From positions 1 through 37,478 of the forward strand of contig JAKVBY010000071.1 of assembly GCA_022446825.1 (NCBI GenBank): a DNA stretch of 37,478 nt, written 5' to 3'. Positions within the stretch are counted from its first letter, which is position 1, and every line of letters begins with the position of its first letter. Below, in pieces: positions 9,643 through 17,864 of the stretch. This stretch comes from Pirellulaceae bacterium (GTDB taxonomy: Bacteria > Planctomycetota > Planctomycetia > Pirellulales > Pirellulaceae). The notes under the pieces were generated by a model, which did not search any database, had not been told where the DNA came from, and saw only the letters and a list, made by a program, of their open reading frames with translations. The translations under genes were made by a program, and so were the position numbers.

Positions 9643-11904
9643 GTGAATCGGTCACATCGAACGCGTATTTGCCAAGTCAATCACAACTTGCCTGTGGCCG
9701 TTGCGACTGTACTTAGCTTGTTGGTCATTACGTCTGCTTCGACGACTTCGGCCCAAACCTTCGATCCAGGCGGTTTGACGTTGATGAAGGTGAAGCCGGA
9801 ACAAAAGCCGGATGACCTGGCTGTCGCTGTCTGGCCGACCGGGGTGATCGATGTTGAGCAAACACACTTTCTCAATCAACATAACTTGACGCCTATGATC
9901 GTCGCCGTTGCCAATCCTCAGGCGAGAAACATCGCCGGTGGCTGGCTCGTCTGTGATCTCCCCCAGGGAGTTGAACTAAAGACAGTCAACGCGAACCTGC
10001 TTTGGAACACGACAGAGACGAGCGAAGTTCGACGCGATGGTCGACCTTATACGCGACATCGGATCGTCACGCGTTGGTCACGCGACACAATTCCCAAAGG
10101 CAAGCTTGGGCGTTGTTGGTGGGCACGCTATCAGCCACCCACGTTGTGGGTCACTACTGACGCCGCACCCGGTTCGCAAATGGGACGTGTCTTCTTGAGT
10201 TTCGAGTATCAAGTGGCCGGCCAGGACGCGAAAACGACAAGCCCGGAATCGTCGGTCGGATTGGCCGTGTTGCCACAGCTTCACGCGAAAACACCCCGCA
10301 TCGCGAAGAGTGGCGTCATGGGACGCGGCCCGAACGCCATTGGCTCGTACGAGAATGACGCGGCTGCGGAACACGAGGGATTGGTTGCGAATTACATCAA
10401 AAACATGGGCTGCAACATTCACATGTGTGGATTACGACAGACTTCCTCTCCACCTGGACTGGCGCGCTGGTCCGAAGGTCGGAACTACAATCAAGTGAAC
10501 CGCAATTCGTGGCATAACCTGGGTGAACCGCTGGGTGTTCGGGATGGCTTCCGCGTCGATCGCGATCCCGGTGTGCCGGAAGAAATCCGAGCGATCGGAA
10601 AGAATGGCCAGCGGCGGTCCCACGTCGCTCCATGGGCCATCTATCGACATCATGAGTGGATTCAAAAGAACGTACTCGATGAGATGGCTCGCAGTATTAC
10701 CGAGGGTGACTACAAAGGTCTCTGGGCAAACTGGGAACCTCAAACATTACTCGACGAGTGGGATTATTCCGAGCAAACTCGGCGGGAGTTCATCAAGTAT
10801 TCCGGACTGCCATCCGAGGAGGTGGAGCAGCTTTGGCTGGATGATCTCGTCAAGAAATACCGCGCAAAATGGGACGCTTTCCGCAACTGGGAACTCGTTC
10901 AGTGTGCGAAGCTCTACTCGGAAACGATTCATAACGCGGGAAAGCAATCTAACCGCGAGGCGTGGTTCACGATGTGCGCGCCGCAGGACAACTACCACAT
11001 CTACGACTCCTTCAAAGACGTTTCTTTTCAGATGCTCAGCGGCGGAGATTTGCCAGCGGTCTTTCAGACATGGAGTTATCACCATGTCCCGAAATCGGAT
11101 TCGAGATATCCCTACAACGATCGCATGGGTTGGTACCTGGTCGCACGTGCAGGATGGCTGAGGCGCTATTGCGATGAGCAACTCGGTGTCGACCGCAAGT
11201 CGCTGGTGAGTTGTGTTTACGGGCATGCTCAAACCGGTGGCCGCGCCGGCTATTTCGTACCCGAAGATTTGGCATGGCGACATCTGGGAACCGTGATGGC
11301 TGGTTGCAACGTGGCCATCAACTACGCTGAGTGGACTATCTGGGACGGCCGGTACGCAGCGGAAATGGCGCGAGTCAACACACGCATTGCACATTGGGAG
11401 GACTATTTGCTACGGGGCCAGACGCAAACAAAACACGTCGTGCTTCCGGTCAGCCCATATCCACAAACGATCCCCGAGACCGTCACGCCCGCCGCTCATG
11501 ACATGGCCGGTGCATGGAGCAAACCCGAGTACCTCTTCAGCTTCGAGTACGAGAAGGACGGCTCGCGACTGATTGTGCTCGGCAACAACTGGCATTTCGG
11601 TGATTGCTTCATCATGCTCAAAGCGCTCGACCTCGACGCCGACAAAAAGTACGTCCTCTGGGAACCGGAACAGAACCGGGCATTCGCAAACGCGCAAGGC
11701 GAGATTGCGCTTTCAGCCGAGGAGCTTGCCACAGGGCTGATTGTTCACGCGCCCGCAACCCGCTGGGCAGCGCTTTTGATTCAGCCATACCAAAAAGACA
11801 AGGATTACGGGACTGCGGTTCTTTCCGAGAAGGTCCAGGAAGTCATGAAACAACGTCATGCTGGGCTCGAACAAAACGTCAAGCGAAGCGCTGAGTTCCG
11901 ATAG
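9643..11904 (+). CDS. Secreted glycoside-hydrolase-like protein, family not identified
   Basis: A 753-residue protein starting at GTG 9643, preceded by an AGGGAG ribosome binding site. A Sec signal peptide lies in about residues 15-38 and ends near SAQ. An N-terminal beta-rich region (about 40-215) is followed by a large domain that looks like a TIM-barrel glycosidase. Features include ANYIKNMGCNIHMCG (about 245-260), WANWEP with a glutamate at residue 365 that could serve as acid/base, and many conserved-looking Trp and Tyr residues (WELVQCAKLYSE). A C-terminal beta-domain (about 625-730) holds FSFEYEKDGSRLIVLGNN and YVLWEPEQNR. I cannot name a CAZy family. Export, Trp-rich composition and neighbours suggest action on polysaccharide outside the cell. 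The next gene is convergent and ends 440 bases away. Confidence 0.7.
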   Translation: MNRSHRTRICQVNHNLPVAVATVLSLLVITSASTTSAQTFDPGGLTLMKVKPEQKPDDLAVAVWPTGVIDVEQTHFLNQHNLTPMIVAVANPQARNIAGGWLVCDLPQGVELKTVNANLLWNTTETSEVRRDGRPYTRHRIVTRWSRDTIPKGKLGRCWWARYQPPTLWVTTDAAPGSQMGRVFLSFEYQVAGQDAKTTSPESSVGLAVLPQLHAKTPRIAKSGVMGRGPNAIGSYENDAAAEHEGLVANYIKNMGCNIHMCGLRQTSSPPGLARWSEGRNYNQVNRNSWHNLGEPLGVRDGFRVDRDPGVPEEIRAIGKNGQRRSHVAPWAIYRHHEWIQKNVLDEMARSITEGDYKGLWANWEPQTLLDEWDYSEQTRREFIKYSGLPSEEVEQLWLDDLVKKYRAKWDAFRNWELVQCAKLYSETIHNAGKQSNREAWFTMCAPQDNYHIYDSFKDVSFQMLSGGDLPAVFQTWSYHHVPKSDSRYPYNDRMGWYLVARAGWLRRYCDEQLGVDRKSLVSCVYGHAQTGGRAGYFVPEDLAWRHLGTVMAGCNVAINYAEWTIWDGRYAAEMARVNTRIAHWEDYLLRGQTQTKHVVLPVSPYPQTIPETVTPAAHDMAGAWSKPEYLFSFEYEKDGSRLIVLGNNWHFGDCFIMLKALDLDADKKYVLWEPEQNRAFANAQGEIALSAEELATGLIVHAPATRWAALLIQPYQKDKDYGTAVLSEKVQEVMKQRHAGLEQNVKRSAEFR

Positions 11905-12346
11905 CGACACAATTTCCGGGGATGAAACGGGAACAGATCAACCCCGAAGATCTTCAACAACACCACGATAGTCCGTTTTCAAAAACAACTTGAGGACCAA
12001 CAAGCGAACAGTTGATGTTGTGTGAACATGTTTGGACTAAAGCGATGGGCATACTCTGGGAGCGATTGCGAAACCACTTCAAAAGCAACCGCGATCACCT
12101 TCGGTGGTGATTGCGATGTCTTGCTCATCACAAACCAGTAGCAACTTAATCCTTCTGCTACAACACTTTCTCTACGGAGCATGTCAGAAACAACAACATA
12201 ATGTCGAAGACATTTTCCAAGGCGCAACGGTGTCTTTTCTCTCAAGACACCGTCCGAACATGGTCATCGACCTCAGCTCCCAAAGGTTGTCCAACCTCAG
12301 CGAGTGGGCGTTGACACACGCATTCACAGAGCGTCGGCAATCGAAT
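11905..12346 (+). other. Convergent intergenic region
   Basis: About 440 bases between two genes that point toward each other. Apart from the hairpin at 12091-12114 I see no gene or RNA structure. Short open frames here have no signal peptide, motif or plausible ribosome binding site. Confidence 0.5.
12091..12114 (+). terminator. Hairpin between convergent genes, possible terminator
   Basis: GCGATCACC (12091-12099) pairs with GGTGATTGC (12106-12114) as a 9-bp stem with one G-T wobble and a six-base loop. It lies between the ends of the genes at 9643-11904 and 12347-14719. It has no T-run, so it is not a textbook intrinsic terminator. A transcription-ending role is inferred from position. Confidence 0.35.
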
Positions 12347-14719
12347 TCAATTGAGTCGCTCGTAGGCGATCCAAATCACTCGCGTGCCATTTTCGGGCTT
12401 CGTGGTTAATCCCTGCTCAATTAATTCGCGACCATTCATCACAGTCCGTCCCTCTGCGGAAGAGCGACCGACCGTCAAGCGATGCTCGCGAACGTTCGTA
12501 AGAATCGGCAAATCATCCAGCGCTGCTAAGTAACGCGTGAACAGATTTGGGTCAGAGTCGCCAAAGAAAGTGCCCTCAAAGAAACTCCTGTCCGCCGGTG
12601 CCAACGTACCGCTGTATGCTTTCAGCATATAGTCTTTCGAAGCGTCCAAATCGTGTAACTTGAGGACAAGCGATTCCGTAGCAGGAGAAGCCCGCTGAAT
12701 AATCTCGACCACGCCCAGCGCACCGTCGGAGCGATTGATTTGGTATGCCGCCCATTCATCCGAAGAGTCCTTCAGCAGGGACTTAAACGTGCATGGTGTG
12801 CCAGGTTCATTCAAGATCGACTTGCGATACGCTGGCTCTAAACCGACATAGGCTTGCATGGCCTCAATGAATTCTCGCGGTGGCTGGCCGGCCTTCTGAA
12901 AGAGGTTGTCAGTCCACGTGTTCTGACTCTTGTGCGAATTGAATAAAAGCGGTCCGCCGGCGTTGTTGTAGACGACATTGTGATCATAGGTGCATCCGGT
13001 GTTGTTGCCGTCCAAATAAAGTCCGTGACATGGAATGGTGTCTCGGATTCCACTGGGTATTTCTCCGCGTCCGAAACGGTTCCATTGTGTGTCGTGGATC
13101 AGGTTGCCGCGAATCAACGTGCCCCGTCCATAATTCGCAAAGGTCACGTACAGTGCCGAGCCATCGACGGTGACTTGCATCGCATTGTAGATGTGGTTGT
13201 ATTCGAGCGTGTTGTTTTTGGCGAACTTCACCTCCGGGTCCTGGCTGGCCGCAGCGCAGATTCCAAAGTAGGCTGTGTCGTGGACCAGATTGTGGGACAC
13301 GACGGCATCCTGTGCGAGATACAAACAGATTCCGGAGCCTCCGTAGTAGACTTTACCGCAATGGTGAATATGGTTATTCGCAATCCGATAACCCGCAAAA
13401 TCACCCGCTGTGGGAGGTGGAGCTGCGTAAAGATGTCCGCCGGCAACATTGCATCCACCCGCCCCGATGGCACCACCGCCGAGGTCGCTGATTTCGTTTC
13501 CTTCGACGACGTTGTGGGCCGTTCCGTCACGCAGGCAAAGTCCCATTCCGCCAACATGAGCGATGCCGCCATCGACAAAATTGCAGGATCGTGCGTGTTC
13601 AAATTCGACGGCCGCCTCGATAAATCGATGCCCGGGCTGCTCTCCGCCAAGCACGGCGACATTACAACAGAACAGTCCGTTGTATCCCCACGGCGGCAGC
13701 GGCCAATCGACGTGCTCAACCCGTATGCCGTTAAAATGCACGTTGACAACGGGCCGCTCGCGCGAACCAACCACAGCAAGTAGCGTCTTCTGCACCACTG
13801 GCGCCACAATGTCAAGCTGAAGCATGTCTTCGTTTGGACGCGGCCAATAGTAGACGATGCCGTTCTTTCGATCTAAATACCACTCGCCTGGTTGGTCTAA
13901 CATCTCTAGAGCGTTTTCCAGATAACATGCCTTGCCAGCGGTTGGTGCGCTGAGATACCAGTCGTTCCCAAACACCTTTGGATTCCATTGATGGGGCGGA
14001 GCGACGCTGAGCGTTTGTTGCGCCTCGTTGATGGAATTGAGTCGTTTGCGACCTCCTTCGTTGTTGTAAATGCAAATCAGTTCGACATCACCTGGATTCT
14101 GAAACGAACGAATCGGGTTGTTCAGGCGAACGGTGAACGGTTGGCTCTCGTCCTGTTTTTTTTCCGTGTTGAGCGTCGAGGACGTGATGATCCACCACGG
14201 TGTCTTGTCATTGGCGTTCGGTGTTCGAGCCCGCGTAACGCGTTGGCCATCAACAAACAGTTGGCGAAAATTCCATTTACCCGCCTGTACTTCCGGCAGC
14301 TCAGCGGTCCAGATGTTACCAACACCCTGTTTCCATTGTGTGATCTTGCGCCCCCCGCTGAGGACGACTTTCTCGCGCGGATAGGCAGCGTAAGTGATTG
14401 AATGATCTTGCGTAGCCGAATCCTCCGAGCCAAACCGGATGGTCTCCGTTTGTTCATAGATTCCGCCGCGGATCAAAACGAGTACGTCTTTAGTAAGGCC
14501 AGTAGCGACCCTGTGTCGAACGGCGTCACGGGCCTTGGAAATCGTTGCGAACGGCGCCGTGCGCGTTCCTGGATTCGTATCCTTGCCGTCCGTCGCGACA
14601 TAGAAGTCTGCATCAATCCGATCCTGGGCTCGCGTGATCGTACTCGAGGTCGACTCGAGAGCTCCTAGCGTGGCAAGGACCATCCATCCGAGGGACATGT
14701 AAACACGTTTTGAATTCAC
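12347..14719 (-). CDS. Secreted right-handed parallel beta-helix protein (GH141/polysaccharide lyase-like)
   Basis: A 790-residue protein with a GTG start at 14719 and an AAGGAAA ribosome binding site. An export signal covers about residues 1-31. The N-terminal block DADFYVATDGKDTNPGT, then PFATISKARDAV, is typical of beta-helix enzymes of the GH141/pectate-lyase-like groups. The first half continues with LIRGGIYEQTETIRF and an insertion module. Residues about 330-600 hold the helix coils with repeated N-x-I-x-H patterns: NNHIHHCGKVYYGGSG, SHNLVHDTAYFGICAA, EYNHIYNAMQ, RGNLIHDTQ, DHNVVYNNAGG. A short beta domain ends the protein. Such proteins cleave or debranch plant or algal polysaccharides. 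The exact substrate cannot be told from sequence alone. It is followed in the same orientation, further upstream, by the Asp-box and CehA-like genes. Confidence 0.8.
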   Translation of the reverse strand: MNSKRVYMSLGWMVLATLGALESTSSTITRAQDRIDADFYVATDGKDTNPGTRTAPFATISKARDAVRHRVATGLTKDVLVLIRGGIYEQTETIRFGSEDSATQDHSITYAAYPREKVVLSGGRKITQWKQGVGNIWTAELPEVQAGKWNFRQLFVDGQRVTRARTPNANDKTPWWIITSSTLNTEKKQDESQPFTVRLNNPIRSFQNPGDVELICIYNNEGGRKRLNSINEAQQTLSVAPPHQWNPKVFGNDWYLSAPTAGKACYLENALEMLDQPGEWYLDRKNGIVYYWPRPNEDMLQLDIVAPVVQKTLLAVVGSRERPVVNVHFNGIRVEHVDWPLPPWGYNGLFCCNVAVLGGEQPGHRFIEAAVEFEHARSCNFVDGGIAHVGGMGLCLRDGTAHNVVEGNEISDLGGGAIGAGGCNVAGGHLYAAPPPTAGDFAGYRIANNHIHHCGKVYYGGSGICLYLAQDAVVSHNLVHDTAYFGICAAASQDPEVKFAKNNTLEYNHIYNAMQVTVDGSALYVTFANYGRGTLIRGNLIHDTQWNRFGRGEIPSGIRDTIPCHGLYLDGNNTGCTYDHNVVYNNAGGPLLFNSHKSQNTWTDNLFQKAGQPPREFIEAMQAYVGLEPAYRKSILNEPGTPCTFKSLLKDSSDEWAAYQINRSDGALGVVEIIQRASPATESLVLKLHDLDASKDYMLKAYSGTLAPADRSFFEGTFFGDSDPNLFTRYLAALDDLPILTNVREHRLTVGRSSAEGRTVMNGRELIEQGLTTKPENGTRVIWIAYERLN

Positions 14720-14737
14720 AATATTTTCCTTCTCTAC

Positions 14738-14767
14738 CGACGTGCCGGTACGCGACGTGCTGGTACG
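14738..14767 (-). repeat. Tandem 15-bp duplication in the leader of the beta-helix gene
   Basis: CGACGTGCCGGTACG (14738-14752) is followed at once by CGACGTGCTGGTACG, one mismatch. The pair lies 19-48 bases ahead of the GTG start at 14719, just beyond the ribosome binding site. It may be an operator-like site or simple slippage. Confidence 0.8.
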
Positions 14768-14963
14768 AAAATCTCAATAGAAACCCACTCGTTCTGCTTG
14801 CATTTGGTATCGTTGGCACACCGCCTGACTCCTTTAGAAAGCCGTGACAGGCAAGAGCAATTGTGCCGCGTGTCAGATCTTTCGTGGGCGTGGACAACGC
14901 TGCCATTGAGTTGACACTCAGATCGACTTTGTAATCCTTGTCGGTGAACAAAGGCAGCTAGGC

Positions 14964-14996
14964 CCGTCAAGTTCGCAACCGTCAAGTTCGCAACCG
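14964..14996 (+). repeat. Tandem 15-bp perfect duplication
   Basis: Two perfect tandem copies of a 15-base unit (14966-14980 and 14981-14995, unit GTCAAGTTCGCAACC). With flanking matches the period-15 tract covers 14964-14996. It lies 11 bases beyond the stop of the Asp-box gene (minus strand). Confidence 0.9.
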
Positions 14997-15006
14997 ATCT
15001 CGCCGA

Positions 15007-17358
15007 TTATTTTAGCGAGACGAAGTATCGAAAACAATCAGCCGTCGACCAGACACCGTTTTGTTCCTGGCCGTAAGTCGTCAGAAACAACTCGAATTCG
15101 TGCGTTTCACGATTCTCGAACGCGGAGAAATTAGAAAGTTGGTAACCGAAACTGTGCTTGTTGGGATCCCGATCATCGATCGTGGTGACCGTGTCTTTCT
15201 TCAGCACCGCCGTGGTCTCATCCACCTCGGCAATGACCAGCGGATAACGTGGTGAGTTCCCGCGCGGCGGGACTCCACAAAGGTTTCCGATCCAGTACAA
15301 GCGGCCAGTTTTGCTGTGTCGGATCAGGCGATGGATCGACGACGCGGAATAGAACGGTGTGCCGTCGTCGTAGTGCCATGGGCGGACTGGACTGAGTGTG
15401 TGACCATTGTCTGTCGAGATGCTGAACCACTTGCGACCCGGTTCGGTCGATTGCGTGCCATCCCATCCTTGATCCGATCCGCGCCAAACGATGAGCAATC
15501 GACCGTCCTTCAATTCGGCGACTTCAGGCTCCATAAGCCCACGAGCTGACTCAGCAGGCGTGATTTCTGTCACCGCACCCGTCGTCCATTCGTATGTGGA
15601 TTTGCTTAGCTGCCAGCGGCCTATCATCAAGCGTGAGCCCATGCGCCACACGCGCTGATTGTTCTTCGGGTCGCCCTTCGCATTGGCGTGAGCTAGGCAA
15701 TGAATCAGCACGCCGCTGGAATGCACCAGGACGTTGTTGCCTGGATAGCCTTCGTTGTGATTGAGGAACGACTCGTTGAGCGGATTGCGTGGATCAAACT
15801 CGTCGCCATTCTCGTATCTCAGCAAGACTGGTTCACTCCACGTTCGACCCAGGTCGGTCGATGTTCGCCAATAGGAAAAACAGTGATACAAACCAGCGTG
15901 CTTGATTTGTCGGAGCCATATTTGCACCAGCCGCCGAGACGTTGGGTCGTACGTCGCAGCAGTGCCGCCTTCCCAAACGGTCACGCCCCGGTAGTCGACG
16001 TTGTTCGACGCTTGCAAAGGCTCCGGCGTCGACCACGTGCGACCATTATCTGTGGACCAGCGCGCCGAAAAGTCTTCCCCAACGTCGTCCAGAATTTCGA
16101 GGCTTTGCACTTCGCGTAGCTCAAGATTCGGGCCCACGTAGTTACGTGATGCACGCGCGGCTGCTTGAGGGCGAGGATGTTTTCGATAGAGTTCCTTGCG
16201 AACCGACACGATAGGTTTGTTGACTCGCCACGGCATCCAATAGGCCACCGATTGCTGGCGATTAACGTCCCGCGCGTCACTTTTGCCACTAACCACAATA
16301 CCTGTGTTCGGCAAGATACGGGCGGGAATCTTGTTCGACGAAAAATACAACGTACCCGGCTCGCCAAAGTTCTTTGGCTCTTCCGTCCCAAAGAGGCCAC
16401 GCCCGTTCGCCCCGCCGATTGCCGAGGCAACAGGTCGAGTCGCAAGGTTATCCTGGCTTATTGTTTTGGTGTGAATCGCGACACGCCCGCCACCGCCGCC
16501 GCCCGCGTAGATTGAACCACAACCGCCATCTACCGTGATGCTTCCCTGACCGGAAATCGATTCGCAAATGATCCAGATACTGCCACCCGAACCACCGCCG
16601 CCATAATTCGTCTTGGTCATACTGCCGCCAGCGGACGACACTTCGCCGTCAATCACAACTTCGCGCGCTGAAATGCGAATCGCTCCGCCCCCAGCACCAC
16701 CGGTTCCGTTGCCACCACCTCCGCCGCTGCCAGGAAGCGTTGGCTCCTGCAGCGAACTATATGTCTCAACTGCAATAGGAGTCCCACCTCGCCCGCCATG
16801 ACTGCCGCCAGCACTCGCGCCCCAAATCTTCGGATAGCCGCCCGCGCCAGGCCCAAATCCAGCGGACGTTGGATCGTCGTTCTTTCGCTCGCCAACGCCG
16901 CCCGCAAACCCGCATTCAGTCGCATCGATCTTTCCACCATTCACAATCAACAACCGTCTTTGGCATTCAATCTGAATTCGATTCGCGTCGGATTGTTTCT
17001 TAAAAGCAATCGGCAATGTCACTTTGCCGCTACTTGTGATCGTCAAATCACTAGCCTGAATTACCGTATCCCAAGCGTGAACAACAAGCGTCCCTTGGAT
17101 TGATAGGTGGCGGAATTGAGGCGTCGTTTGTTTCAAGTCAACGCGCGAATTTTCCCCGGCAATCACCACATCATCGCCTTCCACCGGCAGCTTCCCGTTC
17201 ATCCAGTTTGTAGCCCGGGACCAATCACCTGAAACATTCGGTTTCCATTTCGCCGTATCAGCAAGAGCATGAGACGGAATCGCCATCAACAACCCTGCAA
17301 TCAAAGCAGAGGAAAAACTGTAAAAGTGCGTCATTACTAAGCCTCGTCGATTAAACAT
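15007..17358 (-). CDS. Secreted sialidase-like (Asp-box) protein with Gly-rich beta-domain
   Basis: About 783 residues. The ATG at 17358 has GGAGA five bases upstream; a second ATG at 17334 with GAGG upstream is nearly as good and gives a compact signal peptide. After the signal comes a beta-strand domain with GDWSRATNWMNGKLPVEGDD and LSIQGTLVVH. A glycine-rich stretch (about residues 160-310, many GGGG runs) follows, resembling surface or autotransporter-like beta-solenoids. The C-terminal half is a sialidase/BNR-type propeller with Asp-box motifs STDNGRTWS, STDLGRTWSEP and a weaker STDNGHTLS, plus EPEVAELKDGRLLIVWRG. Family members are exo-glycosidases or sugar-binding propellers. A catalytic sialidase Arg triad is not evident to me, so sialic-acid specificity is not claimed. 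Confidence 0.8.
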   Translation of the reverse strand: MFNRRGLVMTHFYSFSSALIAGLLMAIPSHALADTAKWKPNVSGDWSRATNWMNGKLPVEGDDVVIAGENSRVDLKQTTPQFRHLSIQGTLVVHAWDTVIQASDLTITSSGKVTLPIAFKKQSDANRIQIECQRRLLIVNGGKIDATECGFAGGVGERKNDDPTSAGFGPGAGGYPKIWGASAGGSHGGRGGTPIAVETYSSLQEPTLPGSGGGGGNGTGGAGGGAIRISAREVVIDGEVSSAGGSMTKTNYGGGGSGGSIWIICESISGQGSITVDGGCGSIYAGGGGGGRVAIHTKTISQDNLATRPVASAIGGANGRGLFGTEEPKNFGEPGTLYFSSNKIPARILPNTGIVVSGKSDARDVNRQQSVAYWMPWRVNKPIVSVRKELYRKHPRPQAAARASRNYVGPNLELREVQSLEILDDVGEDFSARWSTDNGRTWSTPEPLQASNNVDYRGVTVWEGGTAATYDPTSRRLVQIWLRQIKHAGLYHCFSYWRTSTDLGRTWSEPVLLRYENGDEFDPRNPLNESFLNHNEGYPGNNVLVHSSGVLIHCLAHANAKGDPKNNQRVWRMGSRLMIGRWQLSKSTYEWTTGAVTEITPAESARGLMEPEVAELKDGRLLIVWRGSDQGWDGTQSTEPGRKWFSISTDNGHTLSPVRPWHYDDGTPFYSASSIHRLIRHSKTGRLYWIGNLCGVPPRGNSPRYPLVIAEVDETTAVLKKDTVTTIDDRDPNKHSFGYQLSNFSAFENRETHEFELFLTTYGQEQNGVWSTADCFRYFVSLK

Positions 17359-17768
17359 CAATGTCTCCATCTTATCCGAACGCGCACCAGAACCCTACGC
17401 ATTGATCGAATCATCGACACCTTTTTCGTTTTTGCATGTTTGAAATTAAATCGATTGATGCACACGCTGCAGCAAAACAATCTGCAAAACTTGCAGGGGA
17501 GAAAAACGCGGGCGAGGGGGCAGGTCCGGTTGTTGTTTCCACCGGTTGCTTTAGGGCCAGTTATTGGTTGGCGAACGAGATACGAATTCAACCAGGCGCC
17601 TGTTGGGACGAGTCTAGCGACCAGGACGTCACGGTGCAAAACGGTCCCGACATCTTCAACAGTGCGTTTCGCGATGAACGGGAAATGCTTCGCTTCATCG
17701 GCAAGGCTTGTAGTTACGAGAAAGATAAACGACAGGATGAAAGCTGGCAGCACTTTTGCGACCTGCAT
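17358..17768 (-). CDS. Possible small exported protein or decayed 5' gene end
   Basis: An ATG at 17768 with AAGGA upstream opens a 136-codon frame. The first 24 residues form a convincing signal peptide (VAKVLPAFILSFIFLVTTSLA), and the next 30 or so read like a protein (AKHFPFIAK, RTVEDVGTVL). After about residue 60 the composition becomes irregular, with Cys-rich and basic runs, which suggests that a real gene start has been fused to noncoding sequence. The stop codon overlaps the ATG of the Asp-box gene (TGATG), so translational coupling is possible. I do not recognise a family. Either a genuine small gene or a pseudogene remnant. Confidence 0.3.
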   Translation of the reverse strand: MQVAKVLPAFILSFIFLVTTSLADEAKHFPFIAKRTVEDVGTVLHRDVLVARLVPTGAWLNSYLVRQPITGPKATGGNNNRTCPLARVFLPCKFCRLFCCSVCINRFNFKHAKTKKVSMIRSMRRVLVRVRIRWRH

Positions 17769-17826
17769 CAATTGCTTTCCTTGAGGTGGCTCGTTCCGGA
17801 CTACGACTGACGAAGCGTGTGACGAA

Positions 17827-17864
17827 TCATTTGTTCGAGTTCGGTCGAGTTGACGATCGTTCCA
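17827..17864 (+). repeat. 38-bp repeat at the end of the CehA-like gene
   Basis: Identical to 189-226. It encodes, on the minus strand, the last 11 residues (RSSTRPNSNK region) and the stop codon of the CehA-like protein. Because this copy lies within an intact gene, it is the likely source. Confidence 0.85.

Noticed and set aside
17436..17810. 124-codon plus-strand frame
   Set aside because: It lies antisense to a frame with a strong signal peptide and ribosome binding site, and has no recognisable domain.
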